Shown here: positions 40,497 to 49,318 of the stretch, one piece after another
Layout: each line of letters opens with the position of its first letter
Position numbering within the stretch: position 1 is the stretch's first letter
Assembly: GCA_964651395.1 (NCBI GenBank)
Contig: CAZYXZ010000014.1
Location: 1 to 52,092 of the forward strand
Length of the DNA stretch: 52,092 bases
Origin: CAZYXZ01 sp964651395
Lineage (GTDB): Bacteria > Actinomycetota > Actinomycetes > BP-191
Direction: 5' to 3'
Position numbers and translations under genes: made by a program
Notes under the pieces: generated by a model
Databases searched by the model: none
Told to the model about the DNA's origin: nothing
What the model saw: the letters and a program-made list of their open reading frames with translations, nothing else

Positions 40497-42991
40497 CCGG
40501 TGGTCCCTCCTGGCTGTGCGTCGTCGTCCGACGAAGTGTCCTCGACGTTACGCGCGACTGCCACGACTGAAGTCCCGGCATCGAGGTTGATCAGCTTCAC
40601 GCCCATCGTGGACCGCTGCGCCCGGCGTACCTGCTTGACCGCCGTACGGATGACGACGCCGCCCGAGGTGATCGCGAAGATCTCCTCGTCAGGGTGACAC
40701 ATGAGCGCGCCGACCAGCTGGCCGCGCTTCGCCACGATCTTCGCGGTGAGCACGCCCTTGCCGCCACGCCCCTGGACCGGGTACTCGTCGATCTTCGTGC
40801 GCTTCGCGTAGCCGCCGTCGGTCGCGACCAGCACGTCGCCGTCGGGCCGGACGACTTCCATCGCGAGCAGCTCGTCGCCGGTGCCCATGCGCATGCCGAT
40901 GACCCCGCTGGTCGCGCGGCCCATCGGCCGGCAGTCGGTCTCCTTGAACCGGATCGACTGCGCCTTCTTGCTGACCATGAGGATGTCGTCGGTCCCGCTG
41001 GTCAGGGCGGCGCCGATCAGCTCGTCGTCCTCGCGCAGGTTGATCGCGATCAGGCCGCCGGAGCGGTTGGAGTCGAACTCCTTCAGCGCGGTCTTCTTCA
41101 CGAGGCCCTTGCGGGTGGACAGCACGAGGTACGGCGCGGCCTCGTAGTCGCGGAGGTCGATCACCTGCGCGATCTTCTCGCCGGGCTGGAACGCGAGCAG
41201 GTTGGCCACGTGCTGCCCGCGCGCGCTTCGCTGCTGCTCAGGCAGCTCGTAACCCTTCGCGCGGTAGACGCGGCCCTTGTTCGTGAAGAACAGGATCCAG
41301 TGGTGCGTCGTCGTCACGAAGAAGTGCTCGACGATGTCGTCCTGCTTGAGGACGGCACCCTGCACGCCGCGCCCGCCGCGCCGCTGCTGGCGGTAGAGGT
41401 CGGTCGGCGTGCGCTTGGCGTAGCCACCACGCGTGATGGTGATGACGACGTCCTTCTCCTGGATGAGCTCCTCGTCGGAGACGTCGCCGTCGAACGGGAC
41501 GATGCGCGTACGCCGCTCGTTGCCGTGCTTCTCGACGATCTCGGTGAGCTCGGTGGAGATGATCTCCCGCTGCCGGATCGGCGAGTCGAGGATCTCCTGC
41601 AGCTCGCGGATCTTGGACTCGAGCTCGTTGTGCTCGTCGATGATCCGCTGCCGCTCGAGTGCCGCGAGGCGGCGAAGCTGCATGTCGAGGATCGCCGTGG
41701 CCTGGATCTCGGAGAGCTCGTAGCGCTCCATGAGCTGGCTGCGCGCGGCCTCGGCCGACTCGGCGTTGCGAATGAGCGCGATGACCTCGTCGAGGTGGTC
41801 GAGCGCGACGAGCAGTCCCTTGAGGACGTGCAGCCGCTCCTCGGCCTTGCGCAGCTGGTAGCGGGTACGGCGGACGATCACGTCGACCTGGTGCGCGACG
41901 TAGTGCTTGACCAGCTCGTGCAGCTTCAGCGTGCGCGGCACGCCGTCGACGATGGCCAGCATGTTGGCGCCGAACGTGTCCTGCAGCTGCGTGTGCTTGT
42001 AGAGGTTGTTGAGGACGACCTTCGCGACGGCGTCGCGCTTCAGGACGATGACCAGCCGCTGCCCGGTGCGTGCAGAGCTCTCGTCCTTCACGTCGGCGAT
42101 GCCGCTGACCTTGCCCTCGCGGACCAGGTCGGCGATCTTCTCCGCCAGGTTGTCCGGGTTGACCTGATACGGCAGCTCGGTGACCACGAGGATCGTGCGG
42201 CCCTTGCTGTCCTCGTCGATCTCGACGACCGCGCGCATGCGGATCGAGCCGCGGCCCGTGCGGTAGGCCTCTTCGATGCCGGTGCGGCCGACGATCAGCG
42301 CGCCGGTCGGGAAGTCCGGCCCGGTGATCCGCTCGATGAGCGCCTCGAGCAGCTCCTCGTCGGTGGCGTCCGGGTTCTCGAGCGCCCAGAGGACGCCGGA
42401 GGCGACCTCGCGGAGGTTGTGCGGTGGCATGTTCGTCGCCATGCCGACGGCGATGCCGGCCGCGCCGTTGACCAACAGGTTGGGGATACGGCTGGGCAGG
42501 ATCGTCGGCTCTTGCGAGCGGCCGTCGTAGTTGGGGACGAAGTCGACCGTCTCCTGGTCGATGTCCCGCAGCATCTCCATCGCCAGCGGCGCCAGCCGGC
42601 TCTCGGTGTAACGCATCGCGGCGGCCGGGTCGTTGCCGGGGCTGCCGAAGTTGCCGTTGCCGTCGACCAGCGGCGCGCGCATCGACCACGGCTGCGCGAG
42701 TCGTACCAGGGTGTCGTAGATCGCGGTGTCGCCGTGCGGGTGGTAGTTGCCCATCACGTCGCCGACGACGCGCGCGCACTTCACGTAGCCGCGGTCCGGG
42801 CGGTAGCCGCCGTCGTACATCGCGTAGAGGACACGGCGGTGCACCGGCTTGAGCCCGTCGCGGACGTCCGGCAGGGCGCGGCCGACGATGACCGACATCG
42901 CGTAGTCGATGTAGCTGCGCTGCATCTCGACTTCGATGCCGACCGGCTCGATCCGGTCGTGGGTCGGGGCCTCGGGTGGTACGTCGACCAC
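40493..42991 (-). CDS. gyrA: DNA gyrase subunit A
   Basis: 832 aa. Catalytic Tyr128 lies in MRYTESRLAPLA. The quinolone-determining region reads GNYHPHGDTAIYDTLVRLAQ, with Thr89 at the position of E. coli Ser83 and Asp93 at Asp87. The C-terminal beta-pinwheel includes the GyrA box QRRGGRGVQG. It breaks and rejoins DNA during negative supercoiling with GyrB. 38 nt separate it from gyrB; DUF3566 overlaps its stop. Confidence 0.98.
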   Translation of the reverse strand: MVDVPPEAPTHDRIEPVGIEVEMQRSYIDYAMSVIVGRALPDVRDGLKPVHRRVLYAMYDGGYRPDRGYVKCARVVGDVMGNYHPHGDTAIYDTLVRLAQPWSMRAPLVDGNGNFGSPGNDPAAAMRYTESRLAPLAMEMLRDIDQETVDFVPNYDGRSQEPTILPSRIPNLLVNGAAGIAVGMATNMPPHNLREVASGVLWALENPDATDEELLEALIERITGPDFPTGALIVGRTGIEEAYRTGRGSIRMRAVVEIDEDSKGRTILVVTELPYQVNPDNLAEKIADLVREGKVSGIADVKDESSARTGQRLVIVLKRDAVAKVVLNNLYKHTQLQDTFGANMLAIVDGVPRTLKLHELVKHYVAHQVDVIVRRTRYQLRKAEERLHVLKGLLVALDHLDEVIALIRNAESAEAARSQLMERYELSEIQATAILDMQLRRLAALERQRIIDEHNELESKIRELQEILDSPIRQREIISTELTEIVEKHGNERRTRIVPFDGDVSDEELIQEKDVVITITRGGYAKRTPTDLYRQQRRGGRGVQGAVLKQDDIVEHFFVTTTHHWILFFTNKGRVYRAKGYELPEQQRSARGQHVANLLAFQPGEKIAQVIDLRDYEAAPYLVLSTRKGLVKKTALKEFDSNRSGGLIAINLREDDELIGAALTSGTDDILMVSKKAQSIRFKETDCRPMGRATSGVIGMRMGTGDELLAMEVVRPDGDVLVATDGGYAKRTKIDEYPVQGRGGKGVLTAKIVAKRGQLVGALMCHPDEEIFAITSGGVVIRTAVKQVRRAQRSTMGVKLINLDAGTSVVAVARNVEDTSSDDDAQPGGTTG

Positions 42992-43029
42992 GAAGGGTCC
43001 TTCCTATCTGGTCGTTCGGAGGTGGCTGG

Positions 43030-44991
43030 CTAGATGTCCAGGAAGCGGACGTCGCGGGCGTTGCGGGTGATGAAGTTGCGGCGCGCCTCGACGTCCTCGC
43101 CCATGAGGATCGAGAACAGCTCGTCGGCGGTCGCCGCGTCGTCGAGGGTGACCCGGAGCAGCACGCGCTTGGCCGGGTCCATCGTGGTGTCCCAGAGCTC
43201 GTTGGCGTTCATCTCGCCGAGGCCCTTGAACCGCTGAATGGCCTCCTCCTTGGGCAGCTTGCGCCCGGCACCCTGGCCGGCGGCGATCAGGCCGTCGCGC
43301 TCGCGGTCGGAGTAGGCGTACTCGAACTCGTCCTTGCCCCACTTGATCTTGTAGAGCGGCGGCTGCGCGAGGAAGACGTGGCCGGCCTCGACCAGCGGGC
43401 GCATGAAGCGGAACAGCAGCGTCAGCAGCAGCGTGCGGATGTGCTGGCCGTCGACGTCGGCGTCGGCCATCAGCACGATCTTGTGATACCTCAGCTTCGC
43501 GATGTCGAAGTCGTCGTGGATGCCGGTGCCCAGCGCGGTGATCATCGCCTGGACCTCGGTGTTCTTGAGCACCCGGTCGATGCGGGCCTTCTCGACGTTG
43601 ATGATCTTTCCGCGGATCGGCAGGATCGCCTGGAACTGCGGGTTGCGCCCGCCCTTGGCACTGCCCCCTGCGCTGTCGCCTTCGACGACGTAGATCTCGC
43701 ACTCGGCGGGGTCGTTGGACTGGCAGTCGGCGAGCTTGCCGGGCAGCGACGAGGACTCGAGCAGGCTCTTGCGGCGAGTGAGGTCGCGCGCCTGACGCGC
43801 CGCGACGCGGGCGCGCGCGGCCTGGGTCGCCTTGAGGATGACGTCCTTGGCCTCGCCCGGGTGCCCCTCGAACCAGTCGCGGATGAAGTCGTTGCACGCC
43901 TTCTGCACGAACGACTTCGCCTCGGTGTTGCCGAGCTTGGTCTTGGTCTGGCCCTCGAACTGCGGTACGGCGAGCTTCACCGACACGATCGCGGTCAGCC
44001 CCTCGCGGACGTCGTCGCCGGTGAGCGAGTCGTCCTTCTCCTTGAGCAGGCCCTTGTCACGCGCGTACTTGTTCACGACCGTCGTCAGTGCCGCGCGGAA
44101 GCCCTCCTCGTGGGTGCCGCCCTCGTGCGTGTTGATCGTGTTGGCGAACGTGTAGACCGACTCGGCGTACGTCGAGTTCCACTGCATCGCGACCTCGGCC
44201 TCGAGGCCCTCGCCCTTGGACTCGAAGGAGATGACCGACTTGTGGATCGGCTCCTTGGTCGCGTTGAGGTGCTTCACGAAGTCGACGATGCCGCCGGCGT
44301 AGCGGTAGACGACCTCGTTGGGCACCTCGTCGCGCTCGTCGCGCAGCGTGATCTGCAGGCCCTTGTTGAGGAACGCCATCTCCTGCATACGCCGGGTCAG
44401 CGTCTCGAACGAGTAGTGCGTCGTCTCGAAGATGACCGGGTCGGCCCAGAAGCTGATCGTGGTGCCGGTCCGCTTGGCCGGCTGGCCCTGCTGGAGCTTG
44501 TTGACCGGCTTGCCGCCCGAGTAGGACTGCGTCCAGACGAAGCCGTCGCGCCGGACCTCGACCTCGAGACGCACCGACAGCGCGTTGACGACGGAGACGC
44601 CGACGCCGTGCAGGCCGCCGGAGACGGCGTAGGACTTGCCGTCGAACTTGCCGCCGGCGTGCAGCGTGGTCAGGACGACCTCGACCGCGGGGCGCTTCTC
44701 GACCGGGTGGCGGTCGACCGGGATGCCGCGCCCGTCGTCGCTGACGCGGACGCCGCCGTCGTTGAGCAGCGTGACCTCGATCTTGGTGCAGAAGCCGGCG
44801 AGGGCCTCGTCGACGGCGTTGTCGACGACCTCGTAGACCAGGTGGTGCAGGCCGCGCTCACCGGTCGAGCCGATGTACATGCCGGGGCGCTTGCGGACGG
44901 CCTCGAGACCCTCGAGGACGGTGATGGATTTGGCGTCGTAAGCCACCTGGTCGCGGGTCTCCTTCGGGTCAGCCGGTACGGCGTCGGGCAC
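43030..44991 (-). CDS. gyrB: DNA gyrase subunit B
   Basis: 653 aa. GHKL ATPase motifs EVVDNAVDEA, VSDDGRGIPVD and GGLHGVGVSVVNAL, transducer region, and TOPRIM motifs VVEGDSAGGSAKGGRN and LMADADVDGQHI; the end QRFKGLGEMN is typical. GTG 44991 is used: the frame is closed upstream by a TGA near 45016 and no better start lies between. Confidence 0.98.
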   Translation of the reverse strand: MPDAVPADPKETRDQVAYDAKSITVLEGLEAVRKRPGMYIGSTGERGLHHLVYEVVDNAVDEALAGFCTKIEVTLLNDGGVRVSDDGRGIPVDRHPVEKRPAVEVVLTTLHAGGKFDGKSYAVSGGLHGVGVSVVNALSVRLEVEVRRDGFVWTQSYSGGKPVNKLQQGQPAKRTGTTISFWADPVIFETTHYSFETLTRRMQEMAFLNKGLQITLRDERDEVPNEVVYRYAGGIVDFVKHLNATKEPIHKSVISFESKGEGLEAEVAMQWNSTYAESVYTFANTINTHEGGTHEEGFRAALTTVVNKYARDKGLLKEKDDSLTGDDVREGLTAIVSVKLAVPQFEGQTKTKLGNTEAKSFVQKACNDFIRDWFEGHPGEAKDVILKATQAARARVAARQARDLTRRKSLLESSSLPGKLADCQSNDPAECEIYVVEGDSAGGSAKGGRNPQFQAILPIRGKIINVEKARIDRVLKNTEVQAMITALGTGIHDDFDIAKLRYHKIVLMADADVDGQHIRTLLLTLLFRFMRPLVEAGHVFLAQPPLYKIKWGKDEFEYAYSDRERDGLIAAGQGAGRKLPKEEAIQRFKGLGEMNANELWDTTMDPAKRVLLRVTLDDAATADELFSILMGEDVEARRNFITRNARDVRFLDI

Positions 44992-45048
44992 AGCACAGGC
45001 CAGGCAGCGGACGACGCGTCAGCCGCGCGGACGGTGGGGTTGTCGTTC

Positions 45049-45054
45049 ATCATA
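45049..45054 (-). promoter_or_regulatory. Candidate gyrB -10
   Basis: TATGAT on the minus strand, preceded by GG, lies 57 nt before the gyrB GTG. The -35 region is weak, as expected if the promoter responds to supercoiling. The 176-bp gyrB/dciA spacer otherwise holds a DnaA-box-like CCGTCCACA (45109-45117). Confidence 0.4.
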
Positions 45055-45167
45055 CCTGCCCCGAGCGACAAGGAAGGCATCGGGACGGTGTCTGTTTTGC
45101 CGTCTGGCCCGTCCACAGGGGCGGGTTGGACTCCCCCTACCGGAGACATGGGGCGGGAGGGGCCTGA

Positions 45168-45728
45168 TCAGCCGTAGGTGTCGCGCTCTCCGCGGCCCCC
45201 CGAGACCCGCCACTCGCCCGGCTTCTTGGCCCTGGTCGGGCCGTGCACGCGGACCGACTTCACGGCCCCGGCGCCCAGCTCGCCGTTGATCTTGGACAGC
45301 AGGGTGGGGGCCATCAGCCGCAGCTGGGTCGCCCAGGCCGTCGACTCCGCCGCCAGCACCAGCTCCCCGTCGGTGAACGACGACGGGGCGCAGTGCGCCG
45401 CGATGTCCGGCCCGACCAGCTCGGGCCAGCGGCTGATCACCCCGGCCGCCTGCACCGGCGCCTGCCAGCCGCGCGCGGCGAGCAGCTCGTTGATCGCGGT
45501 GCCGAAGGCCACCGGGTCGGCGCCCTCGCGCGGTCCCTTGCGGACCCGGTTGCGCCGGCGCTCGGCCCGGGTCGCCGCGGCCGCGAGCCGCTGCTCCTCG
45601 CTGGGCAGCAGCTGCGCCCGCTTCGCGTCGCGCGCGGACTCCTTCGCCCGCTCCAGGGCGGCATGGGCCAGGTCGGGACCGGTCACCTCGGCGCCGTCGC
45701 CGGGCCCCTGGCCCGGGCTATCGGACAC
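45168..45728 (-). CDS. dciA: DciA-like protein (DUF721)
   Basis: 186 aa. A charged helical N-terminus (ALERAKESARDAKRAQ) precedes the DUF721 domain (AFGTAINELLAARGWQAPVQAAGVISRWPELVGPDIAAHCAP, then LVLAAESTAWATQLRL). DciA proteins load the replicative helicase in bacteria lacking DnaC; this actinobacterial member always lies between recF and gyrB. Its GTG start overlaps the recF end by 11 nt. Confidence 0.9.
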   Translation of the reverse strand: MSDSPGQGPGDGAEVTGPDLAHAALERAKESARDAKRAQLLPSEEQRLAAAATRAERRRNRVRKGPREGADPVAFGTAINELLAARGWQAPVQAAGVISRWPELVGPDIAAHCAPSSFTDGELVLAAESTAWATQLRLMAPTLLSKINGELGAGAVKSVRVHGPTRAKKPGEWRVSGGRGERDTYG

Positions 45729-46836
45729 GGGTCACCTCCCCGGACGCGACGTCGTAGCGCGCCCCCTGCAGCTCGTCCGGTACGTCGGCCACGACGGCCG
45801 CCGTGACCAGCACCTGCTCCGCCGGCGCGACCAGCGCGGCCAGCCGCGCGCGCCGGGTCACGTCGAGCTCGGCGAACACGTCGTCGAGGACCAGCACCGG
45901 CTCGCCGCCGTCGGCGGCCAGCAGGTCGTGCGACGCCAGCCGGAGCGCGAGCGCGAGCGACCACGACTCGCCGTGGCTCGCGTAGCCCTTCGCCGGGAAG
46001 TCGCCGATGGACAGGACCAGGTCGTCGCGGTGCGGACCGCACAGGCTGACCCCGCGCTCGAGCTCCTGCGGCCGCAGCCGCGACAGCTCCGCGGCCATCG
46101 CCGCCGCGAGCAGGTCGCGGTCCGGGACCAGCGGCGTGTCCGGGCCGAGCGAGGTCTTGTACTCCAGCCGGGTCGGGCCGGCACCGGACAGCGCGTCGTA
46201 CGCCTTGTCGACGAGCGGGCGCATGAGGTCGACCGCCTCGAGCCGGCCGGCCAGCAGCTCGGCGCCGTGCTGCGCGAGGTGCTCGTCCCACACGTCGAGG
46301 GTGCGCAGCTCCGCTCCCCCGCGGGCCGCCCGCGCGGACTTCAGCAACGCGTTGCGCTGGCGCAGCACCCGGTCGTAGTCGGCGCGAACCGCGTGGTAGC
46401 GCGGCGCCCGCGCGACCAGCAGGTCGTCCATGAACCGCCGGCGGTCGTCGGGGTCGCCCTTCACCAGCGCGAGGTCCTCCGGCGCGAAGAGCACGGTGCG
46501 CAGGACACCGAGCACCTCGCGTGCCCGCGGCACGGGTGACCGGTTGATCCGCGCGCGGTTGGCCTTGCCCGGCGTGATCTCGATCTCGACCAGCAGCTCG
46601 CGCCCGTCGCGCTGCACCGCGGACCGGACGATCGCGCGCTCGGCGCCCTGGCGGACCAGCGGCGCGTCGGTCGCGACCCGGTGCGAGCCGAGCGTCGCGA
46701 CGTAGCCGAGCGCCTCGACCAGGTTGGTCTTGCCCTGCCCGTTGGGCCCGACGAACACCGACGGGCCGGCCTCCAGCGCGACGTCGACCGCCTCGTAGCT
46801 GCGGAAGTCGGCCAGACCGAGACGGGTCACGTGCAT
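45718..46836 (-). CDS. recF: DNA repair protein RecF
   Basis: 372 aa. Walker A GPNGQGKT at 30-37; signature region SLALALRLASHDLL; Walker B VLVLDDVFAELD. It is an SMC-like ATPase that helps load RecA at gaps with RecO and RecR. The ATG 46836 shares a base with the gnd stop (TGATG). Position is canonical. Confidence 0.96.
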   Translation of the reverse strand: MHVTRLGLADFRSYEAVDVALEAGPSVFVGPNGQGKTNLVEALGYVATLGSHRVATDAPLVRQGAERAIVRSAVQRDGRELLVEIEITPGKANRARINRSPVPRAREVLGVLRTVLFAPEDLALVKGDPDDRRRFMDDLLVARAPRYHAVRADYDRVLRQRNALLKSARAARGGAELRTLDVWDEHLAQHGAELLAGRLEAVDLMRPLVDKAYDALSGAGPTRLEYKTSLGPDTPLVPDRDLLAAAMAAELSRLRPQELERGVSLCGPHRDDLVLSIGDFPAKGYASHGESWSLALALRLASHDLLAADGGEPVLVLDDVFAELDVTRRARLAALVAPAEQVLVTAAVVADVPDELQGARYDVASGEVTRVR

Positions 46837-47735
46837 CAGTCCGACGAGTCCTTCTTGGTGTCACCCTCGCTCGCGAGGATCGCGTGGCCGCCGAACGCGT
46901 TGCGCAGCGCGGCGATCGTCTTCATCGCCGGCGACTCGTCCTGGCGCGAGGCGAAGCGCGCGAACAGCGCCGCCGAGATGACCGGCAGCGGTACGGCGAG
47001 CCGCACGCCCTCGTTCACCGTCCAGCGGCCCTCGCCGCTGTCCTCCGCCCAGCCGCGGACCTTCGACAGCCCCGGGTCGGCAACCACCGCCGCGGCGAGC
47101 AGGTCGAGCAGCCACGACTGCACGACGCTGCCGTGCCGCCAGGTCTCCAGTACGCCGGGCAGGTCGATGCCGAGCTCGCTGGCCTGCAGCAGCTCCGAGC
47201 CCTCGGCGTACGCCTGCATGAGCCCGTACTCGATGCCGTTGTGCACCATCTTCACGAAGTGGCCGGCGCCGGACGGACCGGCGTGGATGAAGCCACCCTC
47301 CGGCGCGAGCGCGTCGAAGGCCGGCTGCACAACCGCGACCGTGGCCGCGTCGCCCCCGACCATCAGGCAGTAGCCGTTGTCCAGGCCCCAGATGCCGCCA
47401 CTGACACCCGCGTCGACGAAGCCGATGCCGCGTTCACCCAGGAAAGCACCTCGCGTCATCGAGTCGCGGTAGTTGGAGTTGCCGCCGTCGACGACGACGT
47501 CACCGTCGGACAGCAGCCCGGCGAGCTCGTCGACGGTCGTCTGCGTCGGGTCGCCGCTCGGCACCATGAGCCAGACCACCCGCCGTGCCGGCAGCGCGGC
47601 CACCAGCTCGGACAGGGACGTGACGTCGCGGCTGGGCGAGCTGTGGTCGTAGCCGACCACCTCGTGACCGGCACGGCGCAGGCGCTCGGCCATGTTGCCG
47701 CCCATCCGGCCGAGCCCGACCATCCCCAGCCGCAC
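46836..47735 (-). CDS. gnd: 6-phosphogluconate dehydrogenase, decarboxylating (short type)
   Basis: 299 aa. Rossmann start RLGMVGLGRMGGNMAERL, then VVDGGNSNYRDSM, and the substrate-binding FVDAGVSGGIWGLDNGYCLMVGG, GPSGAGHFVKMVHNGIEYG with catalytic Lys and Asn. It oxidises 6-phosphogluconate to ribulose-5-phosphate. About 170 residues shorter than the E. coli enzyme, this is the short, probably NAD-preferring class. Presence between dnaN and recF is shared by Streptomyces-like genomes. GTG 47735 has SD GAGAGGAG. Confidence 0.93.
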   Translation of the reverse strand: MRLGMVGLGRMGGNMAERLRRAGHEVVGYDHSSPSRDVTSLSELVAALPARRVVWLMVPSGDPTQTTVDELAGLLSDGDVVVDGGNSNYRDSMTRGAFLGERGIGFVDAGVSGGIWGLDNGYCLMVGGDAATVAVVQPAFDALAPEGGFIHAGPSGAGHFVKMVHNGIEYGLMQAYAEGSELLQASELGIDLPGVLETWRHGSVVQSWLLDLLAAAVVADPGLSKVRGWAEDSGEGRWTVNEGVRLAVPLPVISAALFARFASRQDESPAMKTIAALRNAFGGHAILASEGDTKKDSSD

Positions 47736-47761
47736 GCGCGCTCCTCTCGCCGAGGTCACCG

Positions 47762-47767
47762 TAGTCT
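47762..47767 (+). promoter_or_regulatory. Leaderless -10 of thioesterase gene
   Basis: TAGTCT followed by exactly 7 nt and ATG 47775, with no SD; fits a leaderless TANNNT promoter. Confidence 0.45.
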
Positions 47768-47774
47768 CGCGCAC

Positions 47775-48599
47775 ATGACCGACGGGTTCGATGCCGCGAG
47801 CGCGGTGACGGCGATCGGCGACGGGGCGTACGCCGCCACGCTGCACCCGCACTGGACGATCACCGACAAGCCCCACGGCGGGTACCTGTTCGCGCTCATG
47901 GCGCGGGCCGGGCTGGCCGCCCTGGCCGAGGCGGGCAGCCCGCACCAGCACCCGCTCGCGGTGAGCGCGCAGTACCTGTCGCCGCCGGCGATCAGCGACG
48001 TGACGGTGCAGACCGAGGTGCTGCGCGTCGGCCGGTCGGCGTCGCAGGTCCGGTGCACGCTGCACCAGGAGGGCACGCGCTGCGTCGAGTTCCTCATGAC
48101 CGCGGCCACGCTCCCCGAGGACGGCGAGCCGACCTGGACCGACGTCCCGCCACCCGCGATGCCGGCGATCGAGGCCTGCTTCCGCCAGCCGGTCGACCCG
48201 CCCGGTCTCCAGCTGCGGCTCTTCGGCCGGGTCGGGGTCTGGCACGACCCGCCGCAGCTGAGCTTCGCGGCCGGACAGCCGAACATGACCGGCGAGCTGC
48301 GCTGCTGGGTCGCGCACGAGGACGGCCGCGAGCCCGACCCGCTGGCACTGCTGCTGGCCGTCGACGCGCTGCCGCCCGCGACCCTCACGCTGGGCAGCAG
48401 CGGCTGGGTGCCGACGCTCGAGCTGACGGCCTACATCCGGGCGTTCCCGGCGCCGGGACCGTTGCTGGTCCGCCAGAAGGCGCGACACGTCGAGGGCAAC
48501 TTCGTCGACGAGAGCTGCGACGTCTGGGACAGCCGCGGCCGCCTGGTCGCCCAGGCCACCCAGCTCGCCGGCGTACGGATGCGACCGCGATCCACCTGA
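47775..48599 (+). CDS. Acyl-CoA thioesterase, TesB-like double hotdog
   Basis: 274 aa. The N-terminal hotdog contains HWTITDKPHGGYLFALMARAGL and VSAQYLSPPAISDVTVQTEVLRVGRS; the C-terminal half has WVPTLELTAYIRAFP and NFVDESCDVWDSRGRLVAQATQLAGV. This is the TesB/acyl-CoA thioesterase II-like group of actinobacteria. It hydrolyses acyl-CoA to free acid and CoA; chain-length preference unknown. It is divergent from gnd. Confidence 0.85.
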   Translation: MTDGFDAASAVTAIGDGAYAATLHPHWTITDKPHGGYLFALMARAGLAALAEAGSPHQHPLAVSAQYLSPPAISDVTVQTEVLRVGRSASQVRCTLHQEGTRCVEFLMTAATLPEDGEPTWTDVPPPAMPAIEACFRQPVDPPGLQLRLFGRVGVWHDPPQLSFAAGQPNMTGELRCWVAHEDGREPDPLALLLAVDALPPATLTLGSSGWVPTLELTAYIRAFPAPGPLLVRQKARHVEGNFVDESCDVWDSRGRLVAQATQLAGVRMRPRST

Positions 48600-48611
48600 C
48601 CGGAGTCGGTC

Positions 48612-48708
48612 TACCCTCTCGGGCACGGTGGTGCAGCTCGACCTCGGCATCGAGAACTTCTCCAGCGACTCCATGACGTTCTACGTCGACGAGTGCGCTG
48701 GTAGGTCC
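48612..48708 (+). pseudogene. Promoter and first codons of a gene cut short by mazEF
   Basis: TACCCT (48612-48617) lies 10 nt before GTG GTG at 48628, then about 25 codons with strong G/C third positions and a protein-like start QLDLGIENFSSDSMTFYVDE. At about 48700 the frame runs into sequence antisense to mazF and the pattern is lost. I cannot name the lost gene. Confidence 0.35.
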
Positions 48709-48711
48709 GTG

Positions 48712-49059
48712 TCAGAGCGCGAGATGCAGGCGAAGTGCTTCGTCGAGGCCGGCCAAGAGCTCGGCATTGAGACTTCCGACTCGCGCGCCGATCCGTTCGA
48801 CGTCGATCGCTCGGATCTGCTCCGCCTGCGCCTTGGAGTCGCGATCGAGGCCGGTCTCGGCGGCTGGCAGCAGAACCTGGAACGGGTACACCCGCTGCAC
48901 ATTCGAAGTCACCGGGACCACCGTGAGAATCCCGCGGCCGAGCCGGCTCGCCGCGCCATTGGCTCCGTCGTTGCTCACCACTACCGCGGGCCGCAGCTTG
49001 TCGGCCTCGGCTCCGCGGACGGGGGCGAGGTCGACCAAGTAGACGTCGCCTCGCCGCAT
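48712..49059 (-). CDS. mazF: MazF/PemK-type endoribonuclease toxin
   Basis: 115 aa. MazF fold: MRRGDVYLVDLAPVRGAEADKLRPAVVVSND, then LTVVPVTSNVQRVYPFQVLL and EQIRAIDVERIG. Such toxins cut RNA at short sequences and halt translation; the cut site cannot be predicted. The ATG shares a base with the mazE stop (TGATG), so the toxin is made only after its antitoxin is translated. Confidence 0.92.
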   Translation of the reverse strand: MRRGDVYLVDLAPVRGAEADKLRPAVVVSNDGANGAASRLGRGILTVVPVTSNVQRVYPFQVLLPAAETGLDRDSKAQAEQIRAIDVERIGARVGSLNAELLAGLDEALRLHLAL

Positions 49060-49280
49060 CAGCCGGTCACTCCGTCACCGAGCGCGCGGACCCAGACTCC
49101 CTCGTCGCCACTCGCCGCCCACTCGCTCCACGCGTCCTCGTACTGACTACCCAGTGCGCTGGCACGGAGCAGTCGCACGGCGCGGTGAACGACCGCTGAT
49201 CGCGACTCGACGCCCTGCGCTTCGGCGTACGCGTCGAGGAACTGCACGTCCTCCAGGGGCAAGCTCACGCTCACTTTCAT
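49059..49280 (-). CDS. mazE: MazE-type ribbon-helix-helix antitoxin
   Basis: 73 aa. The N-terminus KVSVSLPLEDVQFLDAYAEAQGVESRSAVVHRAVRLLR is a ribbon-helix-helix DNA-binding domain; the acidic Trp-rich end (DAWSEWAASGDEG) would bind and block MazF. It likely represses its own promoter: two TGCTACT direct repeats lie just upstream. ATG 49280 is 7 nt after a TAGGAT -10, so the mRNA is leaderless. Confidence 0.9.
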   Translation of the reverse strand: MKVSVSLPLEDVQFLDAYAEAQGVESRSAVVHRAVRLLRASALGSQYEDAWSEWAASGDEGVWVRALGDGVTG

Positions 49281-49287
49281 ACCCGTG

Positions 49288-49318
49288 ATCCTACCCTCAT
49301 TGCTACTTGCATGCTACT
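49288..49318 (-). promoter_or_regulatory. mazEF leaderless promoter and operator repeats
   Basis: TAGGAT (49293-49288 on the minus strand) is followed by 7 nt and the mazE ATG. Upstream, AGTAGCA occurs twice 11 nt apart (49301-49307 and 49312-49318 on the plus strand as TGCTACT), with a weaker third copy overlapping the -10. One-turn spacing suits a ribbon-helix-helix repressor. Confidence 0.5.

Noticed and set aside
40694..43033. 779-codon open frame opposite gyrA, and similar long frames opposite gyrB (42976-45177) and the UvrA-like gene (5268-6833)
   Set aside because: They are antisense to genes with unmistakable catalytic motifs; residue composition is E/R/V/L-rich without domains, as expected for complements of high-GC codons.
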